From Bacteroidales bacterium UBA3743 (GTDB lineage: Bacteria > Bacteroidota > Bacteroidia > Bacteroidales > Paludibacteraceae), in the NCBI GenBank assembly GCA_002371265.1, contig DFGT01000023.1, positions 21,985-85,984 on the forward strand: a DNA stretch of 64,000 bases, written 5' to 3'. The notes beneath the pieces are model-generated. The model had not been told where the DNA came from. It searched no databases and saw only the letters and a program-made list of their open reading frames with translations. Each line of letters opens with the position of its first letter. Positions within the stretch are counted from its first letter, which is position 1. The position numbers and the translations under genes are program-made. Below, piece by piece: positions 44,647 to 53,240 of the stretch.

Positions 44647-47130
44647 ATGGCTAATACACTTACTGCAAAAGAAATAGCAAGCATCACCAATGGAAAACTA
44701 ATCGGTGATGGAAACAATATAATCAGCAGATTATCAACTGATTCTCGTACACTTTCTTGGGAAAACGAAACCCTTTTCGTGGCTATAAAGACTCCCAAAC
44801 GTGACGGACATTCATTCATTCCACAGCTCATCAACCGAGGAGTAAAAAGTTTCTTGATCACGGATGCATCCATTGTCAACAGCGACGAGGCTTACGTATC
44901 ATCTGTTGATTTCATCCTTGTCGACGACGCAATCTCCGCTCTCGACAAATTAGCCAAATTCAAACGCAACCAGACCAAAGCTACTGTGGTTGGAATCACA
45001 GGCAGCAACGGAAAAACAATAGTCAAGGAATGGCTTGCCCAACTGCTTTCCACAGAGAAAAAAGTGGTGAGATCACCACGTAGTTTCAATTCTAAAATCG
45101 GAGTGCCTCTATCTGTGTGGGGATGTGAAAAAGATTGCGACTACGCTATCTTCGAGGCTGGAATTTCAGAACCAGGAGAAATGCAAGCTTTACATGAGAT
45201 TATCCGTCCTAATATCGGAATTTTCACACATTTAGGCGAAGCTCACAGTGAGAATTTCAGCAGTGAAAGAAGCAAATGTTTGGAGAAAATCAAGCTGTTT
45301 GAAGGATGTGACAAGATAATCTACAATGCCGACAACCGTCTGGTAGACATCTGTATGTCGGGAGCTTTCGACGCAGATAAACTAATTCGTTTTGGAGAGT
45401 CGGACAACGCTGATGTCAAAGTTGAAAAGATAGAATCATGCGGAGCCAACACAACAATCTCTTATTGCTATAAGAATAAAAAAGAGTCGATCATAGTACC
45501 GTTTACAGATAAAGGAGAAATTGAGAATGCCCTATCCTGCCTCACTTTCCTTCTTTTGATTGGTGAAAATGCAAACGCAATCAAGACAAAGATGTCCAAA
45601 TTGGAGAATATTGCGATGCGTCTGGCTATCAAACAGGCTGAAAACGAATGTATTATCGTCGACGACAGCTACCAGCTCGACCTTGGTTCACTTACACCAG
45701 CAATCGATTATGTAGTGAATGTGGCAGCCGGACGAAAACTGAAATCTGCAATCATCCTGTCCGATTTCCCAGGCGTGGCAGAAAACGAAAACGGATTATA
45801 TAAAGAGTTGGCCCTCTTGGTCAGCCAAAAACATATCGACCGCTTCATCGGTGTAGGTGCCACACTCTGCAAATACAAATCGTTATTCGACAACAACATA
45901 CAGACAGAGTTTTACACATCAAAAGATGAATTCCTCTCGTCGATCACCAATAAGATACATTTTAAGAAAGAGGCAATCCTGATCAAGGGTGCAAGAAGCT
46001 TCCACTTTGAGGATATAGAGGAGCAACTTAGCGAGCGTATCCATGAGACACGTCTGGAAGTAAACCTTTCCGCACTCGCACGCAATTTCCACTATTTCCG
46101 CAGCCATTTGAAGAAAGATACAAAGATGGTAAGTATGGTGAAAGCCAATGCCTACGGAACTGGAGACATCGAGGTGTCAAGATGTTTGGTGGCGGAAGGA
46201 GTTGATTATCTTGCAGTTGCAGTAGCCGACGAAGGTGTGATGCTTCGTAAAGCAGGCATCGACACCCCTATCATCGTGATGAATCCAGAGAGAAACAGTT
46301 TCGCCAAGATGTTTGAATATAATCTTGAGCCAGAAATCTACAACTTCTCAATCGCCAAACAGATGATCGCAGATGCGGAGAAACGTGGAGAACGAGATTT
46401 CCCATTCCATCTTAAACTGGACACTGGCATGCACCGTCTTGGATTTGAAAAAAAGGATCTGCCAGAGTTAATCGCTCTGCTCAAATCACAGAACAGCATC
46501 CGTCCAAAATCAGTTTTCTCACATTTGGTAGGTTCTGACAGTGTTCAATTCGACGATTTCACACTGCATCAGATAGCATTGTTTGAGGAGATGACAACTG
46601 TTTTGAAGGCAGAATTCCCAAATATACTCCGCCACATACTTAACTCAGCCGGCATCGAGAGATTCAGCCAATATCAGTTTGATATGGTGCGACTTGGAAT
46701 CGGACACTACGGTTTCTCAGGCATCGAAGGAAAGACACTTGAGGAAGTCTGCACATTGAAAACCAAGATTCTGAACATCCGTGATGTAAAGAAAGGCGAA
46801 ACAATCGGTTACGGACGTCAGGGAGTGACAGAGAGAGACTCGAAGATTGGAGTGATCGGTTTAGGTTATGCAGACGGATTAGACAGAGGACTCGGATGCG
46901 GAGTCGGAGAAGTGGTGGTGAGAGGCAAGAAAGCCAAGATCATCGGCAGAGTCTGCATGGATGTATGCATGATCGACCTTACAGGTATAGACGCAATAGA
47001 AGGTGATGATGTGATAGTATTCGGCCCTGAAAATCCAATAGAAGGCGTTGCAGCCAAACTAAACACAATATCATATGAAGTGTTGACAGGAGTCAACAAC
47101 AGAGTGCAGAGGATATATGTGAGGGAATAA
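44647..47130 (+). CDS. Fused MurF ligase and alanine racemase
   Basis: 827 residues, a fusion characteristic of Bacteroidota. The MurF half (about 1-455) adds D-Ala-D-Ala to UDP-MurNAc-tripeptide: ATP loop GITGSNGKT (about 116-124), EAGISEPGEM, THLGEAHSENF. The Alr half (about 465-827) makes D-Ala with PLP: PLP-lysine in SMVKANAYGTGD (about 499), LDTGMHRLGF, MVRLGIGHYG and the Tyr-containing TIGYGRQG. Coupling substrate supply and ligation in one chain suits cell-wall synthesis. Its last 48 nt and the downstream terminator are duplicated at 48510-48611. Confidence 0.95.
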   Translation: MANTLTAKEIASITNGKLIGDGNNIISRLSTDSRTLSWENETLFVAIKTPKRDGHSFIPQLINRGVKSFLITDASIVNSDEAYVSSVDFILVDDAISALDKLAKFKRNQTKATVVGITGSNGKTIVKEWLAQLLSTEKKVVRSPRSFNSKIGVPLSVWGCEKDCDYAIFEAGISEPGEMQALHEIIRPNIGIFTHLGEAHSENFSSERSKCLEKIKLFEGCDKIIYNADNRLVDICMSGAFDADKLIRFGESDNADVKVEKIESCGANTTISYCYKNKKESIIVPFTDKGEIENALSCLTFLLLIGENANAIKTKMSKLENIAMRLAIKQAENECIIVDDSYQLDLGSLTPAIDYVVNVAAGRKLKSAIILSDFPGVAENENGLYKELALLVSQKHIDRFIGVGATLCKYKSLFDNNIQTEFYTSKDEFLSSITNKIHFKKEAILIKGARSFHFEDIEEQLSERIHETRLEVNLSALARNFHYFRSHLKKDTKMVSMVKANAYGTGDIEVSRCLVAEGVDYLAVAVADEGVMLRKAGIDTPIIVMNPERNSFAKMFEYNLEPEIYNFSIAKQMIADAEKRGERDFPFHLKLDTGMHRLGFEKKDLPELIALLKSQNSIRPKSVFSHLVGSDSVQFDDFTLHQIALFEEMTTVLKAEFPNILRHILNSAGIERFSQYQFDMVRLGIGHYGFSGIEGKTLEEVCTLKTKILNIRDVKKGETIGYGRQGVTERDSKIGVIGLGYADGLDRGLGCGVGEVVVRGKKAKIIGRVCMDVCMIDLTGIDAIEGDDVIVFGPENPIEGVAAKLNTISYEVLTGVNNRVQRIYVRE

Positions 47131-47181
47131 ATGCAATTATATTGATTACTTGTAGAGACGGGGCATGTCCCCATCTCTATT
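47083..47181 (+). repeat. Left copy of the murF-alr 3'-end duplication
   Basis: The end of the racemase frame, the stop codon, a spacer and the GAGACG hairpin. It matches 48510-48611, including a 30-nt identical run that ends at the stop codon (GAGTGCAGAGGATATATGTG and on to GAATAAA). Confidence 0.75.
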
Positions 47182-47186
47182 GTTTT
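47152..47186 (+). terminator. Terminator of murF-alr
   Basis: GTAGAGACGGGG / CCCCATCTCTA stem with one mismatch, then TTGTTTTT. Confidence 0.65.
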
Positions 47187-47188
47187 TG

Positions 47189-47359
47189 CGTCTGGAAGAC
47201 ACTATTTGAGTAACCGGAGGGTGCCGAGCTCGCTACATAGTAGCGAGCGGCACCCACGGCTGTTCTGCACGACTGGCCATGTCTTTCTCGCTCCCGAGAG
47301 TGCCACTACACTTCGCTTCGTTCGGCACTCTCGGTTACTGATATATCGTCTTCCAGACG
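47189..47359. mobile_element. Palindromic repeat element (CGTCTGGAAGAC ends)
   Basis: About 170 bp bounded by inverted copies of CGTCTGGAAGAC ... GTAACCG ... GTGCCGA, with an inner hairpin CTCGCTACATAGTAGCGAG. The right arm overlaps the 3' end of the gene at 47306-47719. Related single arms lie at 48615-48672 and 48691-48757, and the opening block resembles the tandem repeats at 33631-34130. Non-autonomous element is the inference; no transposase seen. Confidence 0.55.
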
Positions 47360-47719
47360 ATCTTGACTAAAACTCCATTCTGCTAAAGATTTAACATCTT
47401 CAATGTCAAGATCTAAAAGAGATGATATTTCTTCATCACTCTCTCCTATTGATCTTAACCTAAGCACATGCTTCTTAATTTCGTTTGTAAAACCTTCTGT
47501 GAAACCTTTTACATACCCTATCGCCCATCTCTCTGCATAGATATCACCATTTTCCTCACAAACATCCTCAACATAGTCGAAATCCTTGTCATCCATAGAT
47601 TTACGGAAAGACTCTAAACAAAGATTGATCATTTTACGATTCTTCAAAGGAATCGAATAATCTTTTGAACGTTCTGTCAGAACCTCCAAAACCATTTTTT
47701 TGAATTTTTCTAATTCCAT
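47306..47719 (-). CDS. Small protein resembling the C-terminal tail of Rpn-family nucleases
   Basis: 137 residues from the ATG at 47719 (MELEKFKKMVLEVL). The C-terminal part (YVKGFTEGFTNEIKKHVLRL, IGESDEEISSLLDLDIEDVKSL) resembles the helical tail of Rpn / PD-(D/E)XK transposase-family proteins, but the nuclease domain is missing, so it may be a truncated relative or a free-standing tail. The final 17 residues (RLEDDISVTESAERSEV) are encoded by the palindromic repeat and were probably acquired when that element inserted. Encoded next to a VapBC-like pair in an accessory patch. Confidence 0.55.
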   Translation of the reverse strand: MELEKFKKMVLEVLTERSKDYSIPLKNRKMINLCLESFRKSMDDKDFDYVEDVCEENGDIYAERWAIGYVKGFTEGFTNEIKKHVLRLRSIGESDEEISSLLDLDIEDVKSLAEWSFSQDRLEDDISVTESAERSEV

Positions 47720-47767
47720 ACTGTTATAAATTTTAATTAATAGCATTCATACAAGATAGTTGTCCAA

Positions 47768-48180
47768 CTATCTTATTATCCAATTCTCTATTTCTATGTT
47801 TCTTAGATTTATAAAATCAGAGACATTTTCTGTTACTAGGACATACTTATTTACGATGGCAGTTGCCCCAATCAACAAATCAAAATTGTCATCAGCAGGA
47901 GTTCCCATCAATTGTAATCTAGTCTTTTCTTCTGCAAAAACATCTAAAGCAGAATCAATCGAAACCACATCTATAGCATTAATGAAAGCATCTAAATCTT
48001 GAGGAGGAAAATTTCTTCCTTTTCTTCTCATAAGTTCAGCACCATACTTTAGTTCTGCTACTGTAATTGAGGAAATGCAACAATTATCTAATCCTACACT
48101 TTCGATTCTTTCATCTATTTCATATTTGCCTCTAAGGAAAAAAACACAGACATTCGTATCTAAAGAAATTTTCTATTCAT
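47768..48180 (-). pseudogene. VapC-like PIN-domain toxin with disrupted start
   Basis: From 48172 to 47768 one frame encodes a full PIN domain of 134 residues: SLDTNVCVFFLRGK (first catalytic Asp), SITVAELKYGAE (Glu), DDNFDLLIGATA (Asp) and VTENVSDF. No ATG, GTG or TTG starts that frame before a Met at 48031, which would drop half the fold. An ATG at 48180 overlaps the antitoxin stop exactly where a VapC start is expected, but reads out of frame (MNRKFL then stop). One extra A in its AAAA run would restore the frame. So: frameshifted, recoded, or a sequencing error. Confidence 0.6.
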
Positions 48181-48430
48181 ACGCTTCTTCAAAATCATTC
48201 TTAAACGTCCTTGATGATTTCAAAGCCTTTATGATTTCTTCGTCAGATATGGAATCGTCTTTCCAAATTCCACAAAACTCACTCGCACTGTGCTTCCTAC
48301 TTGAGCCTTTCTTCAATTTCGTAAGCATCTCCGTTAAGACACTAATGACAGATTCAGACTTGCTTGATAAAGCTTCTGTATTGATTTCTGCCAACAATGA
48401 TTTTCTGATTTCTAATTCTAATGTTGTCAT
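48173..48430 (-). CDS. Antitoxin of the VapBC-like pair
   Basis: 85 residues from the ATG at 48430 (MTTLELEIRKSLLAEIN); a GTG eight codons upstream is less likely. Helical N-terminus, a Lys-rich middle (LTKLKKGSSRKHS) and a C-terminal toxin-wrapping segment (FCGIWKDDSISDEEIIKAL). This form of small antitoxin upstream of a PIN toxin is common in Bacteroidales. Its stop overlaps the former toxin start, the usual arrangement for coupled toxin-antitoxin translation. Confidence 0.7.
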   Translation of the reverse strand: MTTLELEIRKSLLAEINTEALSSKSESVISVLTEMLTKLKKGSSRKHSASEFCGIWKDDSISDEEIIKALKSSRTFKNDFEEAYE

Positions 48431-48509
48431 AATCCTATTTTTTTGATTTTTCACAAAGATAATACTTTTTACAAAATCTCAATCTACAAATTTGATTTTT
48501 TCATCAAAT

Positions 48510-48611
48510 TGACAACGGAGTCAACAACCGAGTGCAGAGGATATATGTGAGGGAATAAAAATCAAATATATTGATTCACACGTAGAGACGGGGATTGTCC
48601 CCGTCTTTTTT
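48510..48611 (+). repeat. Right copy of the murF-alr 3'-end duplication
   Basis: Matches 47083-47181: GGAGTCAACAAC, the identical 30-nt run ending at GGGAATAAA, then the hairpin GTAGAGACGGGG / CCCCGTCT and TTTTT. It carries no start and is not expressed as a gene; it may still terminate transcription. Confidence 0.75.
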
Positions 48612-48614
48612 GAT

Positions 48615-48757
48615 CCCGAGAGTGCCACTTCACTTCGTTTCGTTCGGCTCTCCCGGTTGCAGATATATCGTCCACTGCTTTGTCTCTCTCCCCGAGAGTG
48701 CCACTTCACTTCGTTTCGTTCGGCTCTCCCGGTTACGGATATATCGTCTTCCAGACG
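48615..48757. repeat. Two arms of the CGTCTGGAAGAC palindromic family
   Basis: Arms at 48615-48672 and 48691-48757 both read CCCGAGAGTGCCACTTCACT ... CGGCTCTCCCGGTT ... GATATATCGTC. The second is complete to CGTCTTCCAGACG. They are in the same orientation as the right arm of 47189-47359. Confidence 0.6.
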
Positions 48758-48900
48758 AATATATTTCCACAATAATAAAAAAAACGCAGCAATGCTGCGT
48801 CTCTACATGATATGCCATTATATGATATGTCATTTGTCGGATTTTACCCTAAATAATGGACTATACCGACAATTATGCATTATGAATTGTGCATTATGAA

Positions 48901-49107
48901 TTAATACTTAATCTTATGTCTGTTTGCACGCTTTTTGCGATACTCCTCTTTCATCTTTGCGGCACCTGATCCATGAGTGCCCTTCTGATAAGTAGTCTTC
49001 TTGGCTTTTGTCTTCACTTTATCAGACTTCTGATTCTTGTTGTCGTCAGAAGCCTTCTTCTTGAAGACCATGCCATTCAATATGATATCTTCGATTGATC
49101 CGCTCAT
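48901..49107 (-). CDS. Small basic protein, 68 residues
   Basis: Starts MSGSIEDIILNGMVFKKKAS, then a Lys/Asn-rich disordered middle and a basic end (YRKKRANRHKIKY). Strongly basic, with no TM. Upstream of it (in the minus direction) lies lepA, 97 nt away, with an inverted repeat between (49171-49188). Not recognised; nucleic-acid or ribosome binding is plausible from charge alone. Confidence 0.5.
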   Translation of the reverse strand: MSGSIEDIILNGMVFKKKASDDNKNQKSDKVKTKAKKTTYQKGTHGSGAAKMKEEYRKKRANRHKIKY

Positions 49108-49170
49108 AATCTAATTTTTATAATTATAATTTTAGACGCCCGTCACGTGTGGAACATAACCCATTATAAA

Positions 49171-49188
49171 GACGCACGACCGTGCGTC
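49171..49188. terminator. Hairpin after lepA
   Basis: GACGCACG / CGTGCGTC perfect stem, followed by TCTCTAC; member of the GAGACG-type hairpin family, 17 nt past the lepA stop. Confidence 0.5.
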
Positions 49189-49204
49189 TCTACGGAATCG
49201 GAAA

Positions 49205-51016
49205 TTAATCCAATTTCAATACTTCCAAGAATGCTTTCTGTGGCACTTCCACGGTTCCGATCTGCTTCATACGCTTCTTACCACGTTTCTGCTTCTCCAA
49301 AAGCTTTCTTTTACGCGAAATATCACCTCCGTAACATTTTGCGGTAACGTCTTTGCGAACTGCTTTGATTGTCTCCCTGGCGATAATCTTCGCACCGATT
49401 GCGGCTTGAATTGCCACCTCAAACTGCTGGCGTGGAATCAATTCCTTCAGCTTCTCACACATTCTCTTACCAAGTCCGTAAGCATTGTCAATATGTGTCA
49501 AAGTGGAAAGGGCATCCACTGGCTCTCCGTTTAGCAACACGTCTAGCTTGATCAACTTGCTCTCTCGCATCTCACTTGGATGATAATCGAATGAAGCGTA
49601 ACCCTTAGAAATACTCTTCAACTTATCATAGAAGTCGAACACGATCTCTCCAAGAGGCATATTATATATGAGTTCGACGCGATTGCCGGATACATAATCC
49701 TGACGAACCAACTCACCTCGTTTGCCCAAACAAAGGGTCATGATTGGACCGATATACTCGGCTGCTGTAATTATCGAAGCTCGGATGTATGGCTCCTCTA
49801 TATGGTCGATTAGAGTGATGTCTGGCAAACCTGATGGGTTGTGCACCTCAATCATCTCACCCTTCTTTGTGTAGACGTTGTAACGCACATTCGGCACGGT
49901 TGTGATGACATCCATGTCGAACTCACGGTCGAGACGCTCCTGAATGATTTCCATATGAAGCATTCCCAAGAATCCGCAACGGAATCCAAATCCCAAAGCC
50001 AAAGATGATTCTGCCTGGAATGTCAACGACGCATCATTGAGCTGCAATTTCTCCATCGAAGCACGAAGGTTTTCAAAGTCCTCCGTCTCAATTGGATAAA
50101 CACCGGCGTAAACCATCGGCTTCACCTCCTCAAATCCTTCAATCGCATTCTCGCATGGATTAGAGACGTGGGTGATCGTATCTCCTACCTTAACCTCTGT
50201 ACTTGTCTTGATTCCGGAAATGATATATCCAACGTTTCCTGCCGACATCTCCTTTCTCGGCTCCATATCCAAACGGAGGATTCCAATCTCGTCGGCCAGA
50301 TATTCCTTTCCCGTCGCCACAAATTTCACCTTCTCTCCTGGATGGAATGTTCCGTTTACCACTTTATAATAAGCGATTATACCACGGAATGGATTGAAAA
50401 CAGAGTCGAAAATCAGACACTGCAATGGAGCATCTGGATCTCCCTTTGGCGGACGAATTCTCTCCACAATCGCACGTAGGATCTCATCAACACCCTCTCC
50501 CGTCTTACCGCTGGCACGAATGACCTCACTTCTGTCGCAACCAAGAAGATCGACAATCTGATCCTCCACCTCTTCCGGCATTGCTCCAGGAAGGTCGATT
50601 TTATTTAAGATTGGAATGATCTCCAAATCGTGCTCAAGGGCCATATAAAGATTGGAGATTGTCTGTGCCTGAATACCTTGCGACGCGTCTACAATAAGCA
50701 ACGCACCCTCACACGCGGCAATAGAACGAGACACCTCGTAAGAGAAATCCACGTGTCCTGGAGTGTCAAGAAGATTCAGGACATATTTTTCTTTTGATTG
50801 AAATTCTGCCTTATCGCCAGTGTAAGCATAATCCATCTGAATAGCATGGCTCTTAATCGTAATTCCCCTTTCTCTCTCAAGTTCCATGTCATCCAACACC
50901 TGGGCCTGCAAGTCTTTTCCCGTGACTGTTTTGGTCATTTCCAAAAGTCTGTCGGCTAGAGTGCTCTTACCATGGTCAATATGTGCGATAATACAAAAAT
51001 TTCTAATATTTTTCAT
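49205..51016 (-). CDS. lepA: Elongation factor 4 (LepA)
   Basis: 603 residues. Ribosome-bound GTPase acting on stalled or mistranslocated ribosomes and in initiation. G1 AHIDHGKST, switch RERGITIKSHAI, G3 LLDTPGHVDFSYEV, G4 NKIDLPGA; LepA-specific features include FLGMLHMEIIQERLDREF and the C-terminal domain (YHPSEMRESKLIKLDVLLNG; CYGGDISRKRKLLEKQKRGK). Length normal. Divergent from the TPR protein gene with a 68-nt shared promoter region. Confidence 0.97.
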   Translation of the reverse strand: MKNIRNFCIIAHIDHGKSTLADRLLEMTKTVTGKDLQAQVLDDMELERERGITIKSHAIQMDYAYTGDKAEFQSKEKYVLNLLDTPGHVDFSYEVSRSIAACEGALLIVDASQGIQAQTISNLYMALEHDLEIIPILNKIDLPGAMPEEVEDQIVDLLGCDRSEVIRASGKTGEGVDEILRAIVERIRPPKGDPDAPLQCLIFDSVFNPFRGIIAYYKVVNGTFHPGEKVKFVATGKEYLADEIGILRLDMEPRKEMSAGNVGYIISGIKTSTEVKVGDTITHVSNPCENAIEGFEEVKPMVYAGVYPIETEDFENLRASMEKLQLNDASLTFQAESSLALGFGFRCGFLGMLHMEIIQERLDREFDMDVITTVPNVRYNVYTKKGEMIEVHNPSGLPDITLIDHIEEPYIRASIITAAEYIGPIMTLCLGKRGELVRQDYVSGNRVELIYNMPLGEIVFDFYDKLKSISKGYASFDYHPSEMRESKLIKLDVLLNGEPVDALSTLTHIDNAYGLGKRMCEKLKELIPRQQFEVAIQAAIGAKIIARETIKAVRKDVTAKCYGGDISRKRKLLEKQKRGKKRMKQIGTVEVPQKAFLEVLKLD

Positions 51017-51046
51017 CTTATATTTAATTTGAGTGCGAATTTACTT

Positions 51047-51054
51047 ATTTTTGC
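51047..51054 (+). promoter_or_regulatory. -7 element of the TPR protein gene
   Basis: TATTTTTG, matching TAnnTTTG, 31 nt upstream of the ATG at 51085. Confidence 0.45.
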
Positions 51055-51084
51055 CTAAAATACGATATATAAGACTGAATTTAG

Positions 51085-53229
51085 ATGGATAAAAACGCAA
51101 TTTCTCTATATAAAGAGGTTTGCAGCAACGTTTTTGCTGACAAAATCAACGATGCGCTGCTTTGTTTGGTCACTCTCATCGCCACTCTGAAAAATTTGGG
51201 GATTGACGACAAACAAAATTCTCTTTCTTTGAAAACTGAGCAGCTTTCCAGAAATCTGGAGTTTATTCTCAAATATGCATTCGACGCTGCGATCGACGAA
51301 AATACATTTGGAATGCTACTAAGCACCAAACAGGATATTCTTGTTATCGCAGATGACGTGATGAGCCATCATAACACGTCAAAATTTACATTCGTAAACG
51401 ATGTAGATAAATACAAATCTGTTTACAAATGTAAGGATATAAGAAATCTGTTTTTTGAGATTGAGGAAATCAACGGACAACGGATGTTGAGTGAGAATAC
51501 AAATGTAAACACAAATGTAAACACAAAAAGATTGTCTGAAATCAGATGTGAAATATTCCGTCATTTACTTTTGTGTGACAACTTCACAAATGATGATTTA
51601 GAATTGTATACACGCTATTTCGACAATGAGTTTATAACTGTATCCGACAAATGTGTCTTTACATCTGGATTGATGTTCGGTATGCTTAACCGATTCTGCA
51701 TCAACAGATTCAAATTGATATTGAAACTCTGTCAAAACCACGACAATCGAATAAAGGTACGTGCCGCGACAGCTCTGCTCCTGTGCGGATATATCTACAA
51801 CACCCGTTTACAATTATATCCAGATGTATTCGAAGAGGCCAAACGTCTTTCTGCAACAGATAATCTGTCGGAGGTGCTACAACATATCCATTGCCAATTT
51901 ATCCGCTGTAAATACACTCAGCAGACACAGACAAAACTTAAAGAAGACTTCCTTGACAAAGTGGATATGAACAACCTCTTTGGAAAAGATGACACGGGCA
52001 TTAACACCGATATTTTCAATAAAGATTCCATTAGTGAGGATACCATTAAAGAGTACGCTCAAATGCAGTTTATGGGAGAAGACCTACTAAGCCATACAAC
52101 GCTGTTTTTCACGAATTCGTTCTTCTCTGAGATATCTAACTGGTTTATGCTTCTAAACGAGGAATCTGAGCTGTTTAACGAGCTAAAAACGACATCTTCA
52201 AGCAACCAGAAGATGCTGATTCCACTTGTGGACAACGAATATATCAGCGATGCAGACAAATATGGTTTGATTTTCACTTTGAAAAATATGCCTTTGGCTG
52301 ATACATTTGTAAACAAGATGATGGAAGCTAAAGGTATTGACACAGATTCTTTAGTGATGACTCATGACCAATTGGCACTCAATACAAATGTAATCAGATA
52401 CATTATCGGATTGAGCAGATTCTATGCGTCATTCTCACATGCAAGTTCTTTTGTTAATCCGTTCAATTCTAGTTTACATTTGTATAACATTGCTTTTTTG
52501 CCAAATACAAATAAGTTTATAGAACCCATTGGCGACCTGTTTTTTGAAAAAGGAGCATACAATGAAACTATAGAGGCATACAAAAGGCTCGGTGATTTAC
52601 AAACGGAAAAATCAATACAAAAAATAGGTTTATGCTACCAGCAGCTTGAAGACTACTCCTCTGCCCTTGCCCACTACAATCAGGCTCTGCTATACAATAG
52701 TGATGACGTGTGGACTCTGTCGAGAAAAGCATTCTGCGAATACAAACTGGGAAATTTGGCAGAAGCAAAGTCTACAATGATACAAATCATTGAGTTAGAT
52801 CCCGACAACATCACAATACGCAAGAAACTTGCCAATCTGTCGCTATCAGAAAAAGACTACGACACAGCGTTAAAACAATTGTATTATCTGGAATTCAACC
52901 TAAAAAAAGAAGATGATGATTCAGTCATACGTCTGATAGCGAACTGTTTGATGCAATCCGGTGCTTTACAAAAGGCAATCTCCTATTTTTCAAGGATTTC
53001 CCACAAACATACAGCCGATTTGATAGATATCGGCCACATCTCCTACCTTGAGGGCAATATGGACAATATGAAATTGTGCTATAAAAAGGCGTATGAGGCA
53101 TTGAAAGACAAAAATGAATATCACTCCCGTCTACAGGAAGAACTCGCTAAAATCACGCTTTCTGAGCAACAGAAGAAGAATTTCAGCGTCATATTGAATG
53201 CAGCGTCTTTTATTGTAAGGAATTCCTAA
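51085..53229 (+). CDS. TPR-repeat protein
   Basis: 714 residues, no signal peptide. The N-terminal 450 residues are helical with no recognised domain and contain a short NTNVNTNVNTK insert made by 12-bp repeats (51500-51528). The C-terminal part carries tetratricopeptide repeats (about 475-680): IGDLFFEKGAYNETIEAYKR, IGLCYQQLEDYSSALAHYNQ, AFCEYKLGNLAEAKSTMIQI, and more. TPRs mediate protein binding. It is followed 11 nt later by the TerB/J-domain protein, so a joint chaperone-type role is plausible. Confidence 0.8.
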   Translation: MDKNAISLYKEVCSNVFADKINDALLCLVTLIATLKNLGIDDKQNSLSLKTEQLSRNLEFILKYAFDAAIDENTFGMLLSTKQDILVIADDVMSHHNTSKFTFVNDVDKYKSVYKCKDIRNLFFEIEEINGQRMLSENTNVNTNVNTKRLSEIRCEIFRHLLLCDNFTNDDLELYTRYFDNEFITVSDKCVFTSGLMFGMLNRFCINRFKLILKLCQNHDNRIKVRAATALLLCGYIYNTRLQLYPDVFEEAKRLSATDNLSEVLQHIHCQFIRCKYTQQTQTKLKEDFLDKVDMNNLFGKDDTGINTDIFNKDSISEDTIKEYAQMQFMGEDLLSHTTLFFTNSFFSEISNWFMLLNEESELFNELKTTSSSNQKMLIPLVDNEYISDADKYGLIFTLKNMPLADTFVNKMMEAKGIDTDSLVMTHDQLALNTNVIRYIIGLSRFYASFSHASSFVNPFNSSLHLYNIAFLPNTNKFIEPIGDLFFEKGAYNETIEAYKRLGDLQTEKSIQKIGLCYQQLEDYSSALAHYNQALLYNSDDVWTLSRKAFCEYKLGNLAEAKSTMIQIIELDPDNITIRKKLANLSLSEKDYDTALKQLYYLEFNLKKEDDDSVIRLIANCLMQSGALQKAISYFSRISHKHTADLIDIGHISYLEGNMDNMKLCYKKAYEALKDKNEYHSRLQEELAKITLSEQQKKNFSVILNAASFIVRNS

Positions 53230-53240
53230 TATGAGAATTT

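Larger units (their letters stand above)
48455..48900. other. Repeat-rich intergenic region
   Basis: 446 nt with no credible gene: the second copy of the murF-alr end (48510-48611), two repeat arms (48615-48672, 48691-48757), an ACGCAGC/GCTGCGT hairpin (48784-48800) and short AATTATGCATTATGAATT repeats. Short ORFs here share the peptide RLEDDISVT because they read the same repeat. Confidence 0.6.

Noticed and set aside
48521..48899. Short ORFs of 67-83 residues on both strands
   Set aside because: They read the CGTCTGGAAGAC repeat arms and the duplicated murF-alr end; no start signals or homology.
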